Shown here in pieces: positions 50,065-60,551 of a stretch of DNA of 64,000 nucleotides (the first letter of the stretch is position 1; every line of letters starts with the position of its first letter). Source of the stretch: Physcomitrium patens. Lineage: Eukaryota; Streptophyta; Bryopsida; Funariales; Funariaceae. Both the position numbers and the translations under genes were made by a program. The stretch spans positions 13,590,174 through 13,654,173 of the forward strand of contig NC_037272.1 in NCBI RefSeq assembly GCF_000002425.4, read 5' to 3'. The notes beneath the pieces were generated by a model. It was not told the origin of the DNA and did not search any database. It saw nothing but the letters and a program-made list of their open reading frames with translations.

Positions 50065-50780
50065 TTTCTTTCTTTTGACCTCCATTTAGAGGCACTGTAA
50101 TTTAACTTGTGTCTTCAAAGCACGTACGTAGTCTCAAAAGTGAAGACACCAAATATGGATCTTCCAATTGGCAACGAATTTTGATTGTTGCAGAAGGAAT
50201 TCTGTGGAGTAGTGCTCAAAATTGTAGTGATGGTTGTAAGAGGTGTGTAGGGACGAACGTACAGCTATGTGCTTGGTGAATGTCAATTCACTATTACAGA
50301 CAGGGCGATCACTCCAAATTGCTGCAAGTTGAAGAAAGAGGGAATGTTCCTTTTCATCATGGGCAGGTTTTAATCATGAATGTTGGACGAGATCCACTTC
50401 ACAACGATGTGATCCCAGAAATAGTTTCTCATCTTCGATCCATGAAACATTCATCAGAATGCAATATGAAACCTGAATTTACAACTCCTTTCAAAAACAC
50501 GATTTACGGGATCAGTTGTTTGTCAATCACATGAATACTTTTATAGATAAAATGGATTTCCTCGGGTGTGCCTACTTGTTCGGATCTTTCTGTCGAAATA
50601 ATTAATTCTGAAGTGAATGAATCATATGTGGTCATTTGGAGACATCAATATTATCACAATCACATGTTTACCAATGCAATAGCTATTTGATGCGAGAATT
50701 TTTCAAACCATCTAAGTTGTCAAGATGAATCGGTGAAGTATGCCTATAACTGTGTCAAAGTCGAAACAATACATTAACAT
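50065..50780. other. 3' untranslated region and downstream flank of RH7
   Basis: GC content stays gene-like to about 50,560 and then falls. An 84-codon frame at 50,280-50,534 has no recognisable domain and is more likely 3' UTR. No sharp polyadenylation signal could be assigned. Confidence 0.45.
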
Positions 50781-50926
50781 CATCTTCCATAATATCGACA
50801 TTCATCACAACATGTGTAGCTACATTCAAGCAAACGATTTAATATTGAACATTCATCTTCCATAATATCGACATTCATCACAATATGCGTAGCTACATTC
50901 AAGCAAACGATTTAATATTGAACATT
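50781..50926. repeat. 73-bp tandem duplication
   Basis: Two adjacent 73-bp copies (50,781-50,853 and 50,854-50,926) that differ at two positions by eye, both transitions. The low divergence means it arose recently. It lies about 0.7 kb after the stop codon of the helicase gene. Confidence 0.92.
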
Positions 50927-51540
50927 CAATTTGGGAAAGATTCAAAAGCCTAACCCTCGATTGAAATAAATACATATAAGAACGTTGTTCATTTTATCAC
51001 TTTTTTCGTTCAGTTTTCAAGGAATGAGATAAATCACTCTGAAGTGCTTAATTAGTTTGTTTTTAAAGATTGACAAAGGATTGAAAGATTGAATTTGATC
51101 TTTTAGAGGCAAACAAAGTAGTGAATGGTTGAATTTATAAATAATTAAGGCAAAAATATCAATATTGTAATTGTGGAAGTTTCAACATGTCCTATTTAAA
51201 GAATAGAAAATTGATTGAATTTCCATAAGACAAAGCACCTTCAAAAAATTAAAATTAAGAATCTAATCTTCATGTAAAAGAACATAAATTATTTATAAAA
51301 AATAACTCTATGGTGGACACCCCTTTTTCTAATGTGTGGACACTCTTCTTATATTGTGTGGATACTCCTTCCACACCACACTAATAATATACTACTGATA
51401 CAAGTTTTTCAACAAGTTGGATATCAATGAGATTAAAAGGTTTAAATACAACAACAAAATTGTATGACCATCATTGAAGATCAACAAACTATTGTTTACT
51501 TAATACCACTTAGAATTTTTTCTTAATGAGTTACTTAAGA
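50927..51540. other. AT-rich flank, nothing recognised
   Basis: No open frame or repeat relationship was seen. It lies between the duplication and the first LTR of the copia relic. Confidence 0.4.
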
Positions 51541-52120
51541 TTGAAAGAAACAAAGGCATAGGATAAGTTATTAGCCTAGTAGATACAATTTTGGCTGGCT
51601 GTTGATATAAAAAGAATCTAAGAATTGGTTAGATGAAGAAAAGTATGATAAAGATGACTGTAGAGGAAGTTCATCTATATTAGATTTAATTCTCTTCTTT
51701 ATAAGTAAAGGGTGTTGGAAGTGAGAATCATCTTATTCCATACTTCTCTTTGTGTCCAACCTTCCTAATGCTATGCATTTAGACTTTATGCTTCTCTTTC
51801 CTTCAATAGGTTATAGATTGATACATCTTTTCTCGTATTTTGAAGTTTTTTGAAGTCTTTTTATTTCTAAAGAGTAGATTATTATATTGTTGTTGATGTT
51901 AGGATTTTGGAACTTTAAACTTTCATATTGAAAGTAAGATTTAGATCTAATTTTGAACTTATTTGTGGTTGAATGCATTTAAGTTTGGAATTTAATTTGC
52001 ACCATAATGAAATGTCTTAGAATACTTGAATTATTTTCACTTATTGAGTTAGATTTTTGAGAGACCAAATTTATATATTTTGTGATGATAGAAGCTTAAG
52101 GTGTTAAAAAATCCTATTAT
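51540..52120 (+). repeat. Copia relic 5' LTR (approximate)
   Basis: 51,550-51,740 aligns with 57,865-58,060: shared order of a GATAAGTTAT block, ACAA.TTT, AAAGAATCTAAGA.TTGG and a GATAAAGAT block. The right end is uncertain. Confidence 0.55.
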
Positions 52121-52317
52121 GGTACTAATATGTGATATATAACTATAGATGTGATCTATAAGTGGTAGAATTGATTTGTGAAGTTTATATTGTTGCCAAG
52201 ACTTGTGAAAAATCTTAAAAAAGAAGTTGGGAGTGTTTTAAGATACAAAACACTAATTTGTTCACAAAGAAGAGATTTTGAAATGACATAACAACAAACC
52301 CTTTTTGATGATTTTGA

Positions 52318-52320
<3 letters not shown>

Positions 52321-52354
<34 letters not shown>
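52321..52354. repeat. 34-base T homopolymer
   Basis: Uninterrupted T run between the copia LTR region and gag. Such runs are hard to sequence, so the length may be inexact. Confidence 0.9.
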
Positions 52355-52355
<1 letters not shown>

Positions 52356-55277
52356 ATATAGTTTTTCTTTAGAATTGACTCTAAGTAAAAATGAGAGCTT
52401 AAAAATAATTATGAAGTTTAAAAGCAACAACTTCTACCATTGGAAGGTAAAAATAGAGCTTTTGTTGGCTTTTTTGGATCTTTGGAATATCATGGATAAA
52501 AGTGAAAAGTCTCCAAGTATGCATGCTACAATAAAAGAAAAGAAAGATTATAAATATTGTAAAAAATAGGCTTTTAAATTGATTACAACTAATATTAATA
52601 AAGCCAAATTTTCTCACATTATTACTTATAAAGGACTAATAAAAGCATGAAAGATTCTTTATAATATCTATCAAAATAAGAAATCATCTAACATTCTTCA
52701 CATAAAAAATAAAGTTTTTACTTGTAAAATAGAAGAAAGTAAAGACCTCATGGTATACTTTAATAAGACAAAGGCACTTATAAATTCACTTGCAATTATA
52801 AATAAGTCATTAAAAGATGCAAGTCCTATTATAATTCTAATTATAAATTTTTCAAAATTCTATAACTATCTCATTGTTGCTTTAAAATCCATTAAAATGA
52901 AAGAATTTACAATAGATTATATAACAATAAGACTTAATTATGAAGTAAAAAAAAAAAAATTGTTTGAAAATGAAAATTTAACTCTCTATTTATATCAAGG
53001 AAAAAAAAAACTACTCAAATTAATAAATTTATATAAAGATATTCTTTATTTTATAAAAAATTTAGGTATTTTACTCAAAATTACTACAAAAATAAAAAAG
53101 AAGAGAGAGAAATGCAAATTATGTGCAAGATTAGTTTGGAGGACAAGATCATGCATTTGTAGCTAAAGAAAGAACCTCCATAGTTGCTATATCAAGATAG
53201 ATTGAGAATTTGGATTGTTTTAAGTATATAACACTTTATAAGTGTCCTTTTGACATTTATGAAGCTATTCTAATATCAATTATGATCTTGGTGGATAGTA
53301 GTAGATGTAAGCCTATTGGAATTAATTCTATCATGGTGGATGTAGTTGTGAATAGAACAATCAATAAGATTAGATTTACAGATGTCTTTCGTATACCAAA
53401 GATCTAAAAAAATCCTATTTGATAAACAAACTGTATGGGAAGGTTATATAGTTATTTAAGCATAAAGGGGTGTTTTGTGAAAACATTGATTTGAAACATA
53501 ACTGCCAAAGATTCTTAAGATGTGACTTTATATTATTTCAATTAGAAATAAGTAAATGAAGTAGAAGTTGTCACATTTACTAAATTTATATTAAACTAAG
53601 ATATATTTGATATATGACATTCTTGCCTTAGCTATTTAAATGTGAAGAATTTTAAAGAGCTCTAATTCATTGTAAGTAATTTATATCTTCATAAAAAAAG
53701 ATAAAATATAATGCAATTTGCATGTGAAGGATATATAAAAGACAAACAACAAAGAGTTTCTTTTTCAACTAGTATTATTAAATATATTACTATAGTATTA
53801 GAGATTTTCTACCTCCACATATGTGAACTTATGAAGACTACAAGTATAGAAGAGACAAGATAATTCTTGACTTTTATTAATGATTTTTTTTTAAAATATT
53901 TGAATTTACATTTTTAAAGCCAAAAGTGAGTACTTTTGGAGGTTTAAGGAATTTATGGCACTTATTATGAAATAAAGTGAATTTAGGATTAATATATTAT
54001 AAATAGCCATTGGAAGTGAGTACACATCTAAAAAAATTATGTTTACTTAAAGAATGAAAGAATCTCTAGAGAAAGGAGAATTCCATACATTCTACAATAA
54101 CTTGATATTGCTAAAAAAAAAATTTAAATCAAACCATTGTATAGATGATAAGGAGTGCATTTCATGCTCAAAATAATAGATATGAGTTTTGAAAAGAAAT
54201 TAATATTAATATTTTTTATACAAGAAATAATTGTCTAATTAATATTTTTATATTAATAATAGAACAACAAGCTTGGAGTGAGAGACAACCTTATCTTTTA
54301 TATATAAAGTCCTTTTAATACATTGCATATGCAAAGGTACCAAGTTGTATGAAGTCCAAATTTGATACAAAAGATATAAAGTATGTATTTTTGAGCTATT
54401 GTAAAGGTATCAAAGTATACATTTTATTTTTTTAGACAAAAAAAAGAATATCAAAAGTTATAATTTTAAGTTTTGAAATATAAAAGTGCTTGTGAATACT
54501 TAGAGATGTATTAACATGTAAATATAAGTATATTTTTTGAAAGATTATTTAAAGAAAAAAAAGAGGAAGAAGAAAAAGAAGCAATGATATTAAATGAAGA
54601 ACCTAAAATTTCTAAATATAAGACTTCATCAATTCTAAAATTAATCAAAGATGATTCATTAATAAAAAAAAGATGTAGTACATGAAGATTAGTCTTTAAT
54701 TAAGAGGAGACATTTCTTAAGAAAGAAGAAACTTATTAGAAACAATGGTAATCAATAAGATCAATTTTTTTTAGATAATAAAAAAATATTTAATAAAAAA
54801 AAAAACCATTTGGTGAATACTAGAAGAACTACATCTTTCATTAAGCAAGTAAAGAATATCCAAATATTGATCTCTATGCTAATTCTTTTTCTTTGTATGA
54901 TACCATGAAATCCTAAAATACAATCAAGTAGGAGAAGGCCATAGAAGAAGATCACCAATTTCTTATAAAAAATAGTTTATGATCCTTGTAGATTTATTTT
55001 TGTATAGATCTTAGCTTGATTTATTTGATTAAGAAGTCTAGACATTAAAGATAAAAGATACCTATTCTTAATGGTGATCTTCTTAAGTCTTCAATAATTC
55101 ACACACATTTGTAATGATCCATATTTTTTCTTTACAAATAAGCATGGAATTCCTATTAGAAATTTGGAATGGCATATAAAATTTTTGGTCAAATTTTATT
55201 TAAAATATTCTTTAAATTCAGCCAACTCATTTTGTGATAAACTCTAGATTGGTTCAAATAATAATTGAGCTCCTTCT

Positions 55278-55751
55278 TGTCACGGACCAAAAATACAAAC
55301 AAGAAATCTAAACAAGAAGTTCAAGAAGAAATGACAAGAACTAGATTATCAGATGAGTACAAGAGTAACGCCAAGAGAATTGAGCTAGAGCTTCAAGAGA
55401 TGCGTTGTCGAGACTGAAGAACTCTTCAGCCTCGACTCCTATATATACTACTGGCCTATGGTTCTAAGGAAGCGCATCAAGAAGCTTCCCAAGAACTATG
55501 AAGCTTCTCGAGCAACTACCCAAGAGCTAGGAAGCTTCTCAAGTAACTTCCTAGAATCTACTAGAATATTCTAAGAATCTTCTAGAGCCTTCTAAGGGAA
55601 TCTTTAGGGAATCTTCAAAGAATCTTTAGGAAATCTTTGAAGAATATTCCAAGAGAATATTCAAGGAATCTTCTAGAAGTTTCTAGAGACTTCTTTCTAG
55701 AAGGTTCTAGAAACTTGTCTCTAGAAAGGTCTAAGGACTAAGTCCCTAACA
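55278..55751 (+). mobile_element. N: intact-looking solo LTR with 5-bp duplication
   Basis: 474 bp starting TGTCACGGACC and ending TCCCTAACA, flanked by perfect CTTCT repeats (55,273-55,277 and 55,752-55,756). A TATA box (CCTATATATACTACT) is near 55,439. It is much less AT-rich than its surroundings, so it is young relative to its host. Its family is not represented elsewhere in the window. Orientation is taken from the TATA box. Confidence 0.85.
55548..55735 (+). promoter_or_regulatory. Dense TTC/GAA inverted units resembling heat-shock elements
   Basis: Many GAATATTC, TTCTAGAA and GAATCTTC units in about 190 bp. The best is TTCTAGAAGGTTCTAGAA at 55,695-55,712, a perfect four-unit TTCnnGAAnnTTCnnGAA array. 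Plant heat-shock factors bind such arrays, and the copia element ONSEN uses them. Here the cluster lies downstream of the TATA box, which weakens the regulatory reading. Confidence 0.4.
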
Positions 55752-57854
55752 CTTCTTGAAGATAAATTGATTAGTCATAGGAACAATGTTCCAAAAGAGT
55801 ATCTACATTTTTTTTTCTCAAAAACATCTTAAAAATCTTGATATTGGCTTGGAATGCCACTTAAAGTCTTTTAATCATTAGAAATAAGTATGGCATAAAT
55901 AACATTGGGTGATCTTTTTTTTGGAGCATGCAAGAAAGTTCTTGCACCTACAAAATTCTTTTAGTTGTACTAGACTTATGATTTTCTACTTAATTAACAA
56001 TATTATTAGTTATATTCTTAAAAAAATTAAGACTATAAGAAATTCAATCTATTTAGAGATTATACTTTTTTAGCCACAATAAATCTAAAATGATTAAATT
56101 AGAGGGAGATCTAATGATATTAAATATTAAAAAGCTACTATAACCATTAATTGCTACTTTTACAAGAAGAGTTTTATGAATAATATTATCAAAAGACAAT
56201 AGACAACAATTCATGACTTCTACATAAATAGATTTAATTTTTTCTCACTGAAGATATAATATGTCTTGAATCTAGGAAGGTAGAGGTTTTGTGATATTTA
56301 GGTTCTGAACTAACATCTATTATAAAATAAGTAAAGGATTCCAAAGAAAAAATATGACCTTTATTAGATGTAATATAAAGTTGATTACTTGATTTAATAT
56401 TTGAGGATCAAATATATTAAGCATTAATTTTTTTTATCTCATATTATAATTTATAAATTTTTTGGCTAATAAATGCAACATCATCCTATTTGATACCAAT
56501 TGCAAGTTGATAAAATTGTAAAGCATAAAATGTTACAAATTGATTGTCTTATTACAAAATATAAATCTTGTTTGTTGTAACACAAATTGCATCATGTTTT
56601 TTCTATACAAATCAAAACTCTGCCAAAAAAGATTCTAAGTTATTCAATATTAGATTAAATTATTCAAAAAAAGATGAAAACCATGATAAAAAATGTACAT
56701 GGACCATTGATAGGATTTGTACAATAAGACAAAAAAATATCTTGTGAAAAAATTGAAAAAATCTTTGTATATACTCAAACCACCACTAAGAATATGGTAG
56801 CAACATATTGACACATTTTTGTTCAATGAAGTGTTTGTGAGGATAAAAGGATAAATATTTCATATATGTAATATAATCTAAAAAGTTGTTGTTTGTTATA
56901 ATAAATAAGATGTATTAGATGAAGGTTGTTTAAAAAAAATATATATGAAATGAGTGATTTAAGAGAATTGTACCATTGTCTTTGTGTTGAATTTGTAAGA
57001 GATTATATTAACTACACCATGATAATGAGTCAAAGAAAATATATTAAAGAGGCATGTAAATAATTCAATATGAAAGAATGCAAACCAATTGCAATATCTC
57101 TTGAGGCAAACTTGAAATTGATGAAACTCGTAGATAAGGAATTTGCATAAGTTGAAGGCGAGATGCAAAGTGTTCAATAGAAGACAATAATATGGTCACT
57201 TAAGTATGCAATGATGATTAAAAGAGTAGATTTTGCATTTGATGTGGATATTGTAAGTCAACATATGTCTAAGACTAAATCTTTATATTAGGCAGTGTTT
57301 AAAAGAATTATGAAATATTAAAAAGAAATAAAAGACTTTAAATTTTGTATTGGTGATAAAAATATTGATTTAGATGATTATTGTAATACAAATGAAATTA
57401 GAGATGCAAATTATTGAAGATTTATAGTAGTGTATGTAGTTTTTGTTGAAATAAGAATCATTTTATGAAATTACAAGAGACAACCAATGATTGTAAGATC
57501 AGTTATGGATGCCAAATACGTGATAATAAGCCATTATATAATAGAAGTAATTTGAGCAAGATAACTTTTAGAAGACATTGGACTTACATAATTGGAGGCA
57601 ACTTCAATTATGTGTGACAATAAAAGTTATCTTATATTTACTAAGAATCTAAAGCACCATTCAAGAACCAAATACATTGATATTGAGCATCATTTCATAA
57701 TAGAGAAGATTAAAGATGGTGTTACAAATATACAAAATTATTCTATTGAAGAGATGCTTATTGATGTGCTTGCAAAGACTTTAATAAAGAATAAATACAA
57801 AAAATTCATAAAGAGACTAGGATTAAAAACCTTTTGAAAAGTAGGAAAGTCAAT

Positions 57855-58250
57855 GTATTGAGGATCAATAAAGGCTTAAGATAAGTTATAAGACTAACAA
57901 CTACAATTTTAGATGATAAATAAGTTAAAAGAATCTAAGATTTGGTTCAATAAAATCAAATAGGATAAAGATAATTATAGATGAAGGAAATTACATTAGC
58001 TATAATTATCTTTTTCATAAATGAAGGATATTAAAAGTAAGATAGATTTTATTATATAATTTTAAGAATCTATAAAATATATCTATTTATTTTAAAAGAT
58101 TTTTTAAATTCTAATATTTTAAAAATATATTCAGCTATATATTTTAATATTTTAATAATACTTTAATGATATTCTTTATAATAATTTTTATTAATAAATA
58201 AACTCATATAATATTTTTTTGTAATAAGGAAGCAAAGAATTTATTATTGA
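57855..58250 (+). repeat. Copia relic 3' LTR (approximate)
   Basis: Starts just after the end of the copia RNase H frame and aligns with 51,550-51,740 for about 190 bp; beyond that the match fades. Confidence 0.5.
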
Positions 58251-59869
58251 AAGAATTGACCATGTAAAGCCAATTGTATAGAGTGTGTATTTTGCTAAAT
58301 ATTGATAGTATGTATTTTAGCAAATATTTTGACTTGTTACAAATGATATTACTTTTGAAAGTTTAAAAGAATTGTTTAAGTTAGAAATAAATTAAAAAAT
58401 AAATTATCTTTGACTCTAAAATCTATCGACTTTAAAACATTTGTTTGAACTTAAAGTCTACTTGCTCTAAATATCTATTTGACCTTATATAGCTATCAGT
58501 ATGATAAAATTTATAATTGAGTCATATTATAAGATTTTTTCGTAAAATATTGATAATATTATTACAAAATAAAAAATAATATATTATAATTTTTATAATA
58601 AAATATTATATATTTATATAATAATTAAAATTTATGTAATAAATACACAATGATAGTTATGGTAATTTCTAAATAATTTTTATGTGACTTCAATAGTTAG
58701 AAATATTAAAAAACTTGGATTTTTTTCAATTATAATTTCTTCTATGATTATTTTATTATTATTATATTATTATTTTTATGATTGAAATTAAATCAACTTA
58801 TTTCATATTATTATTTAATTAATAAATTAAATTCATAAAGATATTTATTCTTAATAAAACTTAAGAAGTATAAAATAAATTAATATATAAGTAGATTAAT
58901 ATGGCTATATAAATCACTATAGTTCTTCTAAAAGTTTTATCTTTATTAAAAATTTTAATTCTACTTATATTTAGTTTTTGATTTCTTAATTAGATTATGT
59001 CATCAATATATTTTGTTTTTAGAAAAAAATATTTGAGATTTAAAATGCATCCTTGTAATTTTATAATTTGATTCAAAATTTAAGATTAGTTTGTCCAAAG
59101 AAGTATTTGATGATATGCATCCTCTTACATAGGCTTTTAATATAACATACTAGTAATTAGTGGTTATAAGAGTCTAATATGTGCTTAGACACTACCATTT
59201 GTTATTAAAAAGAAGTTTCTTGGAGTACTTTTAGTAAAATTAATTTTTGCAAATTATTTTAATTGAGCTTCAATTCTATAAAATGTCATGTAAACTTCTT
59301 AATTTTAAAAAATGATATTAATTTCTTTTCTATATAAATTATATATATCTATTAAATTTATTTTCATCTTATGTTCCTAATGATTTTAAATTAATCATTT
59401 TATTTTTATTTTTTATCATTTAATTATTTTATAAATATTGATATACAATATATCATTTTTTATATATTCAATATTTTTAAAGATCTAAAATTAGATCTGA
59501 TAATATAGAAATTATAAAATTAATCATATTTTTATAAATAGAAGTGCCATAAATAATCAAAAATCAAATTTGTATACTAAGAGGCATATATTATTTATCA
59601 AATACATAACTAATCATTTGTTATAATTTTTATGTCTAATACATTTTTGATGGCTAGTTTATATAGTATCAAATATAAGGCCATTTTTAATATTTATAAT
59701 ATATAATTTTTTATTTTAATCTTAAATTAATAATTTATAGTTTTTTTATATTTAAAAATGTGTATTCTATTTTATTTAAATTTCTACATATATTAGTTTT
59801 TTTTTAAATTAATACAAAAAATCATCGTTTAATTAAAGATCTATCTAAATTTTGATTAAGAATAGGTGT
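58251..59869. other. Very AT-rich sequence, nothing recognised
   Basis: No readable frame on either strand. Patches near 59,030-59,230 are slightly less AT-rich and may be an old element, but no domain can be named. Confidence 0.4.
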
Positions 59870-60232
59870 ATGATTATTACATTAATTAATTTTTTTAATA
59901 GATTAATTTCATAATATCTTCTATAGAAGCTTTTTAAAAGCTTCATAGATGCTATTTTAACTTCACATGTATTTATAGTTGATTGATAGGTTAAAAACTT
60001 AATAAATTAATCATGTTCTACACATATTGATAGCTTGTGGAACAAGCTAAGTATATGGCGCTCATATAAAAAACTTACCTTTCAAGTTAAGATATGTATT
60101 GTGCAAAGTCAACATGTTTTGGAAGTCCTATAGAATATTGCCACTTAACTCTTAGGTCTCTTAAGTCTCACTTGTTTATTTGCTTTCATTGAATTCTTGT
60201 CTTTGATAGATTAACAAGAATATACTTAAAAT

Positions 60233-60274
<42 letters not shown>

Positions 60275-60551
60275 AAGAATAGATTATGTTTTTTTCTTAA
60301 TAAGACATAATCATATTAGAAGTTGTGGATTATCCTCTTCTAAATTGATATTTTTTTTTATTATTTTTTAATTCTCAAGTTATTTTTTTTATTTGACTTG
60401 AATAATATTAGACATTTTTTTTTCTAAGTATTATTATGGTAGAGCTTGTCCAACTCCAAGATCATAAGTCAAGTTTATTGGAACACTACTTTTTGGTTTT
60501 ATATTATCATAGTTTTTAGCTTTTCTTAAATGATTGATTTAATATTAGTAT
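59870..60551 (+). mobile_element. Family A 5' fragment (LTR, leader, start of gag)
   Basis: A decayed family A LTR lacking its first part (about 59,870-60,210) is followed by a TTAACAAGAATA stretch like the priming site of element A, the leader, and the gag start (ATGGTAGAGCTT near 60,435) fused to a later gag piece. It ends where the next family A LTR starts. It is old and broken. Confidence 0.65.
60236..60270. repeat. (AT)n microsatellite
   Basis: About 35 bases of alternating AT in the leader of the family A fragment, where the related copies read AATATCAGAGC. Confidence 0.85.

Larger units (their letters stand above)
54975..56695 (-). mobile_element. Family A piece in reverse, inserted in the copia relic
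   Basis: Minus strand, from 56,695 down: gag part (ATNKI block near 56,570), protease-region sequence, the IPSQYQ..-like stretch near 55,840, and reverse transcriptase start (SLSQNELAE near 55,235 down to QAKIYTK near 55,005). No LTR is attached at either end, and copia sequence flanks both sides, with some copia RT lost. A solo LTR (55,278-55,751) lies inside it. It is broken many times and very AT-rich. Confidence 0.75.
51540..58250 (+). mobile_element. L: old Ty1/copia relic
   Basis: Copia order of parts on the plus strand. LTR-like 51,540-about 52,120; gag from about 52,400 (KFKSNNFYHWKVKIELLL, the usual N-terminal pattern); protease end and GAG-pre-integrase block (DIFDI-HSCLSYLNVKNFKEL near 53,600); integrase start (CEGYIKDKQQRVSFS near 53,725, then an HSDICGPM-like block near 53,810); reverse transcriptase piece to about 54,970; the later RT part from about 56,700; RNase H to 57,837 (CDNKSYLIFTKNLKHHSRTKYIDIEHHFI); LTR-like about 57,855-58,250. 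It is interrupted by a family A piece (54,975-56,695), and is very AT-rich with many breaks. INT before RT is diagnostic of copia. Confidence 0.8.

Noticed and set aside
50280-50534. An 84-codon frame after the helicase gene
   Set aside because: No recognisable domain, lies within the likely 3' UTR and starts without supporting context.
52321-52354. A poly(A) tail of a minus-strand retroposed transcript
   Set aside because: The sequence on the side where the body should lie is copia gag in the sense orientation, and no target duplication was seen. A homopolymer tract is simpler.
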